Positions 7,487-14,518 of a stretch of DNA of 14,518 nt are shown one piece after another; within the stretch, counting starts at the first letter, position 1; every line of letters begins with the position of its first letter. Where the stretch lies: positions 1 through 14,518 of the forward strand of contig JAIPGE010000013.1 in assembly GCA_021736285.1 (NCBI GenBank). The letters run 5' to 3'. The translations under genes and the position numbers were made by a program. The stretch is from Candidatus Izemoplasma sp. (GTDB lineage: Bacteria > Bacillota_I > Bacilli_A > Izemoplasmatales > Izemoplasmataceae). A model generated the notes under the pieces. That model saw nothing but the letters and a program-made list of their open reading frames with translations. It searched no databases and was not told where the DNA came from.

Positions 7487-8682
7487 TATATCAACCTTTC
7501 TGGGTAGGCTTCTAACCCGAGTTTTAAAATAGTCATTGCTTTTTGCATGTCTTCGCTATTTAGTACGTAAGCCAAGCGCACTTCGTCTTTACCGAGCCCT
7601 TTTGTTGCATAGAAACCTTCAGCTGGAGCCAACATGATTGTTTCGTTATTAACATCAAAATGTTCTAATAACCAAATCACGAAGTGTTCAGCATCAACGA
7701 CTGGTAACTTTATTATAACATAAAATGCGCCTTGTGGCTTTTCACATACGACTCCATTAATCTGATTTACCGTTTGATGAACGATATTACGGCGTTTTTC
7801 ATATTCTTTTCGGATGCCTTTGGTATAAGACTCAGGTAAACGATATAGCGCCGCAGCACCAATTTGTTCTAATGTTGCCACACATAGACGTGCTTGACAT
7901 AATTTTAAAATATTTTGCATTAATATTTTATTTTTAGATGCGATTGCACCAATTCTAGCACCACATGCACTGTAACGTTTAGAGACACTTTCTAATAGGA
8001 TTAAATGATCTTCAATGCCTTTAATTGATCCCATCGATTTGCTTTCAAGTTGATCAAATGCCATGCCTCTATAGACTTCATCACTGATAATGTATAAGTC
8101 GTTATCAATTGCAATATCAGCTAGCATCTGCATTTCGTCATCGGTCAGGACAGCACCAGTTGGGTTTCCTGGATTGCTAAATAAAATCGCTTTTGTTTTT
8201 GGTGTAATTAATGCTTCAATGGCTTTTCTGTCAGGCAATCTAAATCCATTTTCAGCGTATGTCGTAATGGGCTTGATAATGGCGTTAACCTCGCCAGTAA
8301 AGCCATTATAATTGGTATAAAATGGTTCAGGCACTAAAATCTCATCGTTGGGATCACATGTTGCGATGGTCGCAAATGTGGCTGCTTCACTGCCGCCATT
8401 TGTAATCAAAATCTCGTCATCACTAAAATGGATGTTATCACGTGCAAAGTAATCTTGAATGGCGTGGATTAAATCAGGTTCTCCCTGAGAAAAAGAATAT
8501 CTAATAATCCGCGTATCATAATCATTAATTGCTTTCATGAATACATCCGGTGTTTCAATATCGGGCTGACCTATATTTAGGTGATACACTTTCTTCCCTT
8601 GTTGTTTGACTTTTGTTGCAATAGGAACCAATTTTCGAACGGGTGATGCCTGCATTGATTGGATTCGGTTTGATAATTTCAT
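7486..8682 (-). CDS. Class I/II pyridoxal-phosphate aminotransferase, AspC/AspB-like
   Basis: 398 residues from the ATG at 8680-8682, chosen because GAGGAGA lies about 6 nt upstream; a longer in-frame start at 8709 includes that site in the coding sequence. Fold type I aminotransferase features, numbered from this start: LNIGQPD near 35-41, TNGGSEAA near 94-101, SNPGNPTG with Asn173, SDEVYRGM with Asp201, and the Schiff-base Lys235 in SVSKRYSACGARIG. These fit the aspartate/aromatic/alanine aminotransferase I-gamma group, which swaps amino groups between amino acids and 2-oxoglutarate or pyruvate in the cytosol. The sequence alone does not fix the substrate. It is the first gene of a two-gene transcript with the carbonic anhydrase-like gene. 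Confidence 0.9.
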   Translation of the reverse strand: MKLSNRIQSMQASPVRKLVPIATKVKQQGKKVYHLNIGQPDIETPDVFMKAINDYDTRIIRYSFSQGEPDLIHAIQDYFARDNIHFSDDEILITNGGSEAATFATIATCDPNDEILVPEPFYTNYNGFTGEVNAIIKPITTYAENGFRLPDRKAIEALITPKTKAILFSNPGNPTGAVLTDDEMQMLADIAIDNDLYIISDEVYRGMAFDQLESKSMGSIKGIEDHLILLESVSKRYSACGARIGAIASKNKILMQNILKLCQARLCVATLEQIGAAALYRLPESYTKGIRKEYEKRRNIVHQTVNQINGVVCEKPQGAFYVIIKLPVVDAEHFVIWLLEHFDVNNETIMLAPAEGFYATKGLGKDEVRLAYVLNSEDMQKAMTILKLGLEAYPERLI

Positions 8683-8713
8683 CGTCATTCTCCTCGCTTT
8701 TAAAATCAACTTT

Positions 8714-8742
8714 ATTGTATCATTGTGATTTTAAAAAAGCAA
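8714..8742 (-). promoter_or_regulatory. Promoter for the aminotransferase-carbonic anhydrase pair
   Basis: On the minus strand, -35 TTGCTT (8737-8742), a 17-bp spacer and -10 TACAAT (8714-8719). The -35 hexamer and spacing equal those of the aminomutase promoter. Confidence 0.6.
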
Positions 8743-8759
8743 TAAAACTTACCATATAA

Positions 8760-8773
8760 TGTAAACACTTTCA
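8760..8773 (+). promoter_or_regulatory. cre-like operator upstream of the leftward promoter
   Basis: TGTAAACACTTTCA differs from TGNAANCGNTNNCA at one fixed position, and it reads as an imperfect inverted repeat (TGTGAAA...TTTACA). A second cre-like match with two mismatches (8927-8940) overlaps the rightward -35 box. CcpA control is an inference. Confidence 0.35.
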
Positions 8774-8935
8774 CACGGAAATTAGTTTTAGGTGGGACAA
8801 TATCGTGTCAAAAAAATCATTGAAAATGTTTTCATTCATAAATAAAATATAATATAAAATAATAAAAATGTAAACGGCTTAATATAGCGAATATTAACAA
8901 TATCGTAAAAAGTTACACTTTTTTTATGAAAACGC

Positions 8936-8964
8936 TTGTTTTAGATGAGATTACTTGTTAAAAT
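8936..8964 (+). promoter_or_regulatory. Promoter of the serine/glutamate operon
   Basis: -35 TTGTTT (8936-8941), a 17-bp spacer and -10 TAAAAT (8959-8964) lie about 40 bp before the TTG start. Transcription should begin near 8971. Confidence 0.6.
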
Positions 8965-8966
8965 GG

Positions 8967-8986
8967 CAATGTGTTTAAATACATTG
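8967..8986. promoter_or_regulatory. 20-bp near-perfect palindrome at the transcription start
   Basis: CAATGT and ACATTG arms flank GTTTAAAT; 18 of 20 positions are symmetric. It lies directly after the -10 box and before the AAAGGATG ribosome site, a typical repressor position. As RNA it could form a weak hairpin instead. Confidence 0.4.
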
Positions 8987-9002
8987 TAAAGGATGATTAA
9001 AT

Positions 9003-10079
9003 TTGAATAAAAAACTATTTATTCCAGGTCCAGTCGATGTGTTGCCAGATGTTTTAGAAAAACTAGCAACACCACAAATTGGACACCGTACCAAAGAAGC
9101 GACTAATTTACAAAAACGCATTAGTGACAAATTGCAAAAGCTGATGTATACCAATAATACGATTATTTTGTCTACCTCTTGAGGAACCGGTATTATGGAA
9201 ATGATTATTCGTTCATGTATCAAAAAACGGGCTGCTGTTTTTAGCGTTGGTGCATTCGGTGATCGTTGGTATAAAATTGCGCAAGCCAATAACGTACCCG
9301 CTGATCATTTTAAAAGTGAACCGGGAGAACCAACTACTCCAGAAATGGTCGAACAAGCGTTGAAAACAGGAAAATATGATGTTGTTACCGTCACCCATAA
9401 CGAGACGAGTGCTGGATTAATGAATCCTGTACACGAGATTGGCCAAATCATTCAAAACTATCCCGACGTTGTTTATTTAGTTGACAGTGTGAGTTCACTT
9501 GGTGGTGCTAAAATAGAAGTTGACAAAGCCCACATTGATATCTGTCTATCTTCAACTCAAAAAAGTTTAGGTGTCCCCCCAGGACTCGCAGTAGCGAGTG
9601 TTTCAGATAAAGCTATTAAACGTGCTGAGTCAGTTGAAAACCGCGGGTATTACTTAGATTTAATTAACGTTGTGAATCGGGTTAAGAAAAACTATCAGTA
9701 CCCATCAACACCAGCTACCCCACATATGTGGGCACTGGATTATCAGTTAAGTAAAATCATTGATGAAGAAGGGTTAGACAATCGGTTTAACCGGCATCAA
9801 AAGCTTGCGGACATTGTACGCGCTTGGGCAAAAGAACATTTTGCATTATTTGCGAATGAAACCTACGCATCAAATACCGTGACAACGATTTTAAATACTA
9901 AAGGAAAGAGTGTCAGCGGACTGAATGATGAACTTGGGAAACGCGGGTTTATGATTAGTAATGGCTATGGAGAGTTGAAAGAAAAAGCATTTCGAATCGC
10001 TCATATGGGCGATCGTAACGAAACAGATTTACGTGATTTATTGGCGGAAATTGAAGACATATGGGGGCTAAAACAATGA
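9003..10079 (+). CDS. Class V aminotransferase (phosphoserine transaminase-like), interrupted by an in-frame TGA at codon 60
   Basis: 358 residues including the interrupted codon. It starts at TTG (9003) with AAAGGATG upstream; an ATG inside that site gives only a five-residue frame. The PLP-dependent alanine-glyoxylate/serine aminotransferase family is clear on both sides of the TGA: LFIPGPVDVLP at 5-15 and GHRT at 27-30 before it. After it come GTGIMEM at 61-67, THNETS near 131-136, Asp161 in VDSVSSLGG, the Schiff-base Lys187 in SSTQKSLGVPPGLA, and Arg331 in RIAHMGD. Next to serA, the likely job is to aminate 3-phosphohydroxypyruvate with glutamate, giving phosphoserine. The gene stops with TGA overlapping the serA ATG (ATGA), a coupled arrangement. 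The TGA at 9180-9182 could be mutation, sequence error or recoding. Restart at ATG 9195 would lose the N-terminal active-site part, leaving a probably inactive protein. Confidence 0.85.
9180..9182 (+). other. In-frame TGA at the PLP-phosphate Ser position
   Basis: The codons around it read S-T-S-TGA-G-T-G, where relatives have a Ser before Gly (Ser81-Gly82 in human AGXT, which contact the PLP phosphate, as I recall). One C-to-G change from the Ser codon TCA explains it. The frame remains open for the next 298 codons. Confidence 0.9.
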
Positions 10080-10984
10080 AAATATTAGCCAATGATGGCA
10101 TCGATTCTAGTGCCAAACAACAATTAGAAGAAATGGGTTACACAGTTGAAGTTGAACATTATGAAGGCAATAGTTTACTCGATAAAATTAAAGAAATTGA
10201 TTGTATTATTGTCCGTTCAGCAACTAAAATCCGCAAACGAATTATTGATGAAGCCTTAATAACAAAGCAACTTAAATTGATAATTCGGGCAGGGGTCGGT
10301 ATTGATAATATTGATCATCAATATGCCAAAGAAAACAACATTACTGTGATGAATACACCAAATTCTAGTAGTGATGCAGTTGCTGAATTAGCAATCGGAC
10401 ATATGTTTGCGATTGCGCGCTATATCTACCTTGCAAACGTGACTATGCGAGAAGGACATTGGAATAAAAAACAGTACCGTGGTATCGAATTAAATGGAAA
10501 AACATTAGGACTTGTTGGCTTTGGTCGTATCGCAAAAAGTGTTGCGAAAAAAGCAATGGCCCTTGGAATGAAAGTTATTTATTTTGATAAAGCAGACACC
10601 GTTAATACCCTTGAAGGCTGTACAGCTGTGGATAAAGATACGTTACTAAAAACTTCGGATTTTATTAGTTTACATATACCGTTCTTTGAAAAAGATGGTC
10701 CATTTTTAGATCGGACAGCATTTCAAAAAATGAAAAAAGGAATGTTTTTAGTTCATACAGCCCGTGGTGGTGTGATCGATGAAACAGCATTATTAGATGC
10801 ACTTGATGCTGGCATTGTTGAACGTGCCGCACTGGATGTGTACGAAAACGAACCGATAAAGAATATGCGAATTTACACTCATGAAAAATTATCGCTTACC
10901 CCACACATTGGGGCAGCCACTCATGAGGCACAAGCACGCATTGGATTAGAAACAATAGAAGTCATAAAACACTATTTATCGTAG
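10076..10984 (+). CDS. serA: D-3-phosphoglycerate dehydrogenase, short form without ACT domain
   Basis: 302 residues from the ATG at 10076, which overlaps the previous stop; an in-frame ATG at 10061 lies inside the aminotransferase. It is a D-isomer-specific 2-hydroxyacid dehydrogenase. The substrate-side sequence includes RAGVGIDNID near 71-80, and the Rossmann motif is GFGRIA (148-153). An acidic residue after strand two (Asp171) favours NAD. The catalytic set is Arg230 (HTARGG), Glu259 (YENEP) and His277 (TPHIG). It oxidises 3-phosphoglycerate to 3-phosphohydroxypyruvate, the first step of serine synthesis. The protein ends right after the substrate domain, so the C-terminal ACT domain that gives serine feedback in longer SerA forms is missing. 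Another 2-hydroxyacid dehydrogenase role is possible, but the neighbouring aminotransferase favours SerA. Confidence 0.88.
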   Translation: MKILANDGIDSSAKQQLEEMGYTVEVEHYEGNSLLDKIKEIDCIIVRSATKIRKRIIDEALITKQLKLIIRAGVGIDNIDHQYAKENNITVMNTPNSSSDAVAELAIGHMFAIARYIYLANVTMREGHWNKKQYRGIELNGKTLGLVGFGRIAKSVAKKAMALGMKVIYFDKADTVNTLEGCTAVDKDTLLKTSDFISLHIPFFEKDGPFLDRTAFQKMKKGMFLVHTARGGVIDETALLDALDAGIVERAALDVYENEPIKNMRIYTHEKLSLTPHIGAATHEAQARIGLETIEVIKHYLS

Positions 10985-10998
10985 GAGGATACTAAAAA

Positions 10999-13629
10999 AT
11001 GGCAATTATTAAACCGTTTAAAGCGTTACGTCCAAGAGAAGACTTAGTTGAACGTGTTGCTTCATTACCTTATGATGTGATGAGTCGTAAAGAAGCAAAA
11101 AGAATGGCAATGGATAATCCGTATAGTTTCTTACACGTTGTCCGTTCCGAAATTGATTATCCATCAAGTGTGGATGCGTATGATCCAAAAGTGTATAAAA
11201 AAGCGCAAAAGAACTTAAAGATGTTTGAAGATGACGGCATTTTAATTCAAGATGAAAATGAGCATATTTACATTTATCGACAAACTATGAACGGCAAAGT
11301 TCAAACAGGATTTGTCGCTTGTACATCTGTGGATGACTATGTGAATGGCGTCATTAAACGTCATGAAACAACATTGCTTTCAAAAGAAAAAGACCGTATC
11401 AATCACTTTGATCGCTGTGATGCCAATACAGCGCCAATATTTTTAACGTATCGCGATCGCGATCGTTTAAATGAAGTGATGGATGAATGGACTGATAAAC
11501 ATGATCCAGAGTTTGATATATTAACAGACGATGGTGTTGGTCATGCTGCATGGCTGATTGACGACGATGATTTACTTTTGGAAATTAGTGAATTGTTTGG
11601 TGATGTCGATAGTTTGTATATCGCAGATGGTCATCATCGCGCTGCTTCCGCAGCCAAAGTGGCATTAAAACGCCGTCAAGAAAATCCGAATTATACTGGT
11701 GATGAAGAATTCAACTTCTTCATGAGTGTCATTTTCCCAGAAAGTAATTTGACAATCATGGATTATAACCGTGTTGTACATGATTTAAACGGGATGACAG
11801 AAGAAGCATTTATTGATGAGTTGGACAAACTGTTCATCATTCAAAAAAGCAAAGCACCATATAAACCAATGAAAAAACACATGTTTGGAATGTACCTAAA
11901 CAAACAGTGGTATAGTTTAAAATTACGTGATGGTATAGTCGATGAAAACGATGCATTGGCATCAATTGATGCAGCTATTATGGAAGAACATATTTTAAAC
12001 AATTTATTGAGTATTAAAAATGTCCGAAATTCATCACGGATTAGTTTCGTTGGTGGTATACGTGGATTAAAAGGGTTAAGAGAATTAAGTGATGAATTAG
12101 ATGGTGTTGGCTTCAGTATGTATCCAGCGACAATGCAAGACATTATGGCTGTTAGTGATGCGGGTCTGATTATGCCAGCCAAGTCAACTTGGTTTGAGCC
12201 CAAATTAAGAAGTGGTCTCTTTGTTCACAAATTCAATAGTTTTGAAAGTGCACAAGATGAAGATAGCGTTATATCATTAGAGACTGAAAAATATATTGAA
12301 AAAGTATTGGAAAAAGTTCGCCAAAAAGATGGTCATGAAACCGAATTTGTGCAAGCAGTAACTGAAGTATTACATTCACTTGGTCCTGTCTTAGAACAAC
12401 ATCCTGAGTACATTGAGAATAATATTTTAGAGCGGATTGTTGAACCTGAACGGATTATAATGTTTCGTGTGCCATGGGTTGACGACGAAGGTATGACACA
12501 TGTTAACCGTGGGTTTAGAGTTCAATTTAATGGTGTCATTGGACCATACAAAGGTGGTCTAAGATTCCATGAATCTGTTTATCTTGGAATGATTAAATTC
12601 TTAGGATTTGAACAAATATTTAAAAATAGTTTAACAAGTTTACCAATTGGTGGTGGAAAAGGTGGCAGTGATTTTCATCCACTAGGTAAATCAGATGAAG
12701 AAATTCGTCGTTTTTGTGAAAGTTTTATGACCGAACTGTATCGTCATATTGGACCAAATATTGATGTCCCTGCTGGAGATGTTGGTGTTGGTGCCCGTGA
12801 AATAGGATACTTATTTGGACATTACCGTCGTATTCGTGGTGCATTTGAAAATGGTGTGTTAACCGGAAAAGGACTTGAATATGGTGGGTCGCTCATTCGT
12901 CCAGAAGCAACAGGATATGGAGCAACTTACTTTGCTTATCAAATGTTAAAACATGACGATCTTGACTTTAAAAACAAAACTGTCGCTGTTTCAGGATTTG
13001 GAAACGTGGCCTGGGGTGTTTGTAAAAAAGTTACCGCGTTAGGTGGTAAAGTTGTTACATTAAGTGGCCCTGAAGGATATATTTATGACCCAGATGGTGT
13101 TAATACACAAGAAAAATTCAGTTTTATGTTAGAAATGCGCGCTAGCACCAATGGTAAAATTGAAGACTATGCGGATCGCTTTGATGTTGAATTTTTCGAA
13201 GGTAAAAAACCATGGGAACGTGAAGTTGATATTATCATGCCTTGTGCAACACAAAATGAAATTTATCCGGAAGATGCTAAACAAATCATTGCAAATGGTG
13301 TAAGATATATTGTAGAGGGTGCGAACATGCCTACGACCAATGAATCAATTAAACTGCTTAAAGATGCTGGTGTCCTTATTGGTCCCGGTAAAGCAGCGAA
13401 TGCTGGTGGTGTGGCAACAAGTGCACTTGAAATGTCACAAAATAGTATGCGATTACACTGGACAAGTGATGAAGTTGATGAAAAATTACGTGGCATTATG
13501 AAAAACATTTATAATAGTTGTGTCCGTGCAAGCAGTCGTTATGGCTTCGGCTATGATTTAATTGCTGGTGCGAATATTGCTGGTTTTACAAAAGTCGCAG
13601 ATGCGATGATTAAACAAGGAAAATACTAG
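10999..13629 (+). CDS. DUF1015 - glutamate dehydrogenase fusion protein
   Basis: 876 residues, preceded by AGGAGG overlapping the serA stop. Residues 1-412 are a full-length DUF1015 domain: SLPYDVMSRKEA near 22-33, RHETTL near 121-126, the signature YIADGHHRAASA around 207-218, and the usual ending PKLRSGLFVHKF. A linker of about 15 residues follows. Residues about 428-876 are a complete hexameric-type GDH: GPYKGGLRFH with Lys518, PIGGGKGGSDFHP with Lys554, PAGDVGVGAREIGY with Asp594, GFGNVA (666-671), LSGPEGYIYDP (688-698), and C-terminal EMSQNS and GANIAGF. The stretch after the Rossmann fold is close to the NAD-linked Clostridium symbiosum enzyme as I recall it, so NAD use is likely. The GDH half interconverts 2-oxoglutarate plus ammonia with glutamate. 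DUF1015 has no function I can name; its DGHHR recalls the DGHxR of ParB-like serine kinases. The frame is unbroken at the join. Confidence 0.92.
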   Translation: MAIIKPFKALRPREDLVERVASLPYDVMSRKEAKRMAMDNPYSFLHVVRSEIDYPSSVDAYDPKVYKKAQKNLKMFEDDGILIQDENEHIYIYRQTMNGKVQTGFVACTSVDDYVNGVIKRHETTLLSKEKDRINHFDRCDANTAPIFLTYRDRDRLNEVMDEWTDKHDPEFDILTDDGVGHAAWLIDDDDLLLEISELFGDVDSLYIADGHHRAASAAKVALKRRQENPNYTGDEEFNFFMSVIFPESNLTIMDYNRVVHDLNGMTEEAFIDELDKLFIIQKSKAPYKPMKKHMFGMYLNKQWYSLKLRDGIVDENDALASIDAAIMEEHILNNLLSIKNVRNSSRISFVGGIRGLKGLRELSDELDGVGFSMYPATMQDIMAVSDAGLIMPAKSTWFEPKLRSGLFVHKFNSFESAQDEDSVISLETEKYIEKVLEKVRQKDGHETEFVQAVTEVLHSLGPVLEQHPEYIENNILERIVEPERIIMFRVPWVDDEGMTHVNRGFRVQFNGVIGPYKGGLRFHESVYLGMIKFLGFEQIFKNSLTSLPIGGGKGGSDFHPLGKSDEEIRRFCESFMTELYRHIGPNIDVPAGDVGVGAREIGYLFGHYRRIRGAFENGVLTGKGLEYGGSLIRPEATGYGATYFAYQMLKHDDLDFKNKTVAVSGFGNVAWGVCKKVTALGGKVVTLSGPEGYIYDPDGVNTQEKFSFMLEMRASTNGKIEDYADRFDVEFFEGKKPWEREVDIIMPCATQNEIYPEDAKQIIANGVRYIVEGANMPTTNESIKLLKDAGVLIGPGKAANAGGVATSALEMSQNSMRLHWTSDEVDEKLRGIMKNIYNSCVRASSRYGFGYDLIAGANIAGFTKVADAMIKQGKY

Positions 13630-13655
13630 CCAAATAAAACAAGGAGTGTGCGTTT

Positions 13656-14518
13656 ATGGGTTATGCATTAAAAGAAACAAAATATCGTTATCGAGCATTT
13701 ACACAAGATGGTAAGTGGCAAAAAGGTAAGTTGACAACAGATAAAACAATCTCAATTCATGAAGGATCAAATGTTTTTCATTATGGTCAAGCGTTGTTTG
13801 AAGGGTTAAAAGCTTACAAAACGAAAGATGGCCGTGTTGTGTTGTTCCGTCCTGAGTTAAATTTTGAACGAATTAACAGTGGACTAAAACGGATTGTTGC
13901 ACCAGCCATGCCTAAAGATTTATTCTTCGAAGCTATCGAAGAAGTAGTTCGGGCAAATGCCGATGATATTCCTGAATATGGGAAAGAACAATCGTTATAC
14001 ATCCGACCACATGTTATGGGACAAGGCATGAATTTAGGTGTCAAACCATCTGAAGAATATCTCTTTAATGTCTTTTGTGCACCAGTGGGTACGTATTTCG
14101 AAGGCGGTTTAAAAGCCTTAGAATTTGTAACCACAGATTACGACCGTGCAGCTGCTAATGGGACCGGTAAAGTAAAAGTTGCTGGCAATTATGCAGCAAG
14201 TTTGTATCCCCGTAGTCTTGCCAAACAACAAGGCTATGCTGGCGTCATCTATCTCGACCCACTAACACATACTAAAATTGATGAAGTCGGTGCCGCTAAT
14301 TTCTTTGGTGTAACGCATGACGATGTTGTTGTGACACCAAAATCATCATCGATTTTACCAAGTATTACACGACGTTCTTTTTTATATCTAGCCGAACACT
14401 ATCTCGGTTTAAAAACAGAAGAACGCGATGTAAAAATCGATAATCTAGAGGAGTTTAAAGAAGCAGGTGCTTGTGGCACAGCCGCTATTATAACACCAAT
14501 AAAATCAATCACACACAA
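13656..14518 (+). CDS. ilvE: Branched-chain amino acid aminotransferase, cut by the right edge
   Basis: The first 287 residues of a class IV PLP aminotransferase; the stop lies beyond the window. AAGGAG (13641-13646) precedes the ATG, 26 bp after the fusion gene, so it belongs to the same operon. Family features: FHYGQALFEGLKAY near 41-54, YIRPHVMGQGMNLGV near 115-129, the PLP Lys174 in GTGKVKVAGNYAAS, and the IDEVGAANFF stretch near 208-217 with Glu210. The length and motifs fit the longer BCAT type rather than D-amino acid transaminase. It transfers amino groups between glutamate and the 2-keto acids of Leu, Ile and Val. Glutamate from the preceding GDH would feed it directly. Confidence 0.92.
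   Translation, partial: MGYALKETKYRYRAFTQDGKWQKGKLTTDKTISIHEGSNVFHYGQALFEGLKAYKTKDGRVVLFRPELNFERINSGLKRIVAPAMPKDLFFEAIEEVVRANADDIPEYGKEQSLYIRPHVMGQGMNLGVKPSEEYLFNVFCAPVGTYFEGGLKALEFVTTDYDRAAANGTGKVKVAGNYAASLYPRSLAKQQGYAGVIYLDPLTHTKIDEVGAANFFGVTHDDVVVTPKSSSILPSITRRSFLYLAEHYLGLKTEERDVKIDNLEEFKEAGACGTAAIITPIKSITH

Larger units (their letters stand above)
8683..9002. other. 320-bp divergent intergenic control region without genes
   Basis: AT-rich spacer between two divergent amino-acid operons. No convincing coding frame, tRNA or riboswitch was found. It holds a leftward promoter (8714-8742), a rightward promoter (8936-8964), a cre-like site (8760-8773), a palindrome TGAAAATGTTTTCA (8821-8834), a 10-bp direct repeat ACAATATCGT at 8797-8806 and 8897-8906 (exactly 100 bp apart), and a palindrome at the start of the rightward transcript (8967-8986). 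Confidence 0.7.

Noticed and set aside
8785..8812. TTAGGTGGGACAATATCGTG resembles the T-box antiterminator signature
   Set aside because: It lies upstream of the rightward promoter, more than 190 bp before the gene, with no terminator/antiterminator pair or specifier stem.
9180..9225. Selenocysteine insertion signal after the TGA
   Set aside because: I could not fold a convincing stem-loop at the bacterial SECIS distance, and the family has Ser, not Cys, here.
9003..10079. Use of genetic code 4 (TGA as Trp) to explain the in-frame TGA
   Set aside because: All Trp codons in the intact large genes are TGG, TGA ends the carbonic anhydrase-like and aminotransferase genes, and Trp does not fit the PLP-phosphate Ser position.
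10061..10984. Earlier ATG at 10061 as the serA start
   Set aside because: It adds five residues (MGAKT) not typical of SerA, while the ATG at 10076 forms the classic ATGA overlap and begins with MKILAND.
13814..14134. Open frame on the minus strand inside ilvE
   Set aside because: Shadow of a gene with clear BCAT motifs on the plus strand; no promoter or ribosome site.

Overview
The window looks like chromosomal DNA of a low-GC, Gram-positive-derived bacterium. The AT-rich spacers, Firmicutes-type promoters and hairpin terminators, lipobox signal peptides and clostridial-type glutamate dehydrogenase all fit. My best guess is an Izemoplasma/Haloplasma/Acholeplasma-like lineage or a neighbouring member of the Bacilli/Clostridia; this is inference and not proven by the sequence. 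Every Trp in the large intact genes is TGG, and TGA ends two genes, so TGA behaves as a stop.

Left part (1-2067): a secreted endonuclease I-like lipoprotein runs off the left edge and carries a one-base frameshift in its active-site motif. Next is a four-helix membrane protein with a CxxC motif. It is transcribed divergently from a YczE-type membrane protein, and a tandem 22-bp repeat lies between the two promoters.

Middle (2068-8682, all minus strand): a 1162-residue, very acidic lipoprotein built from about ten diverged repeats, most holding a pair of cysteines. Then comes a radical-SAM aminomutase whose substrate residues match glutamate 2,3-aminomutase (beta-glutamate formation) rather than lysine 2,3-aminomutase. 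Then a translationally coupled pair: a class I aminotransferase and a gamma-class carbonic anhydrase-like protein.

A 320-bp divergent control region (8683-9002) separates these from a plus-strand operon running to the right edge: class V aminotransferase, SerA, a DUF1015-glutamate dehydrogenase fusion, and a branched-chain aminotransferase (cut by the edge). The operon reads as a compact serine/amino-nitrogen module. SerA makes 3-phosphohydroxypyruvate and NADH, the class V enzyme aminates the keto acid with glutamate, and the GDH half could regenerate glutamate from 2-oxoglutarate, ammonia and NADH. No classical phosphoserine phosphatase is visible, and DUF1015 is the unexplained partner. 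The class V aminotransferase has an in-frame TGA exactly where the family has its PLP-phosphate-binding Ser.

Most notable for follow-up: the DUF1015-GDH fusion and its operon logic, the in-frame TGA, the ten-repeat Cys-pair lipoprotein, and the predicted glutamate 2,3-aminomutase.
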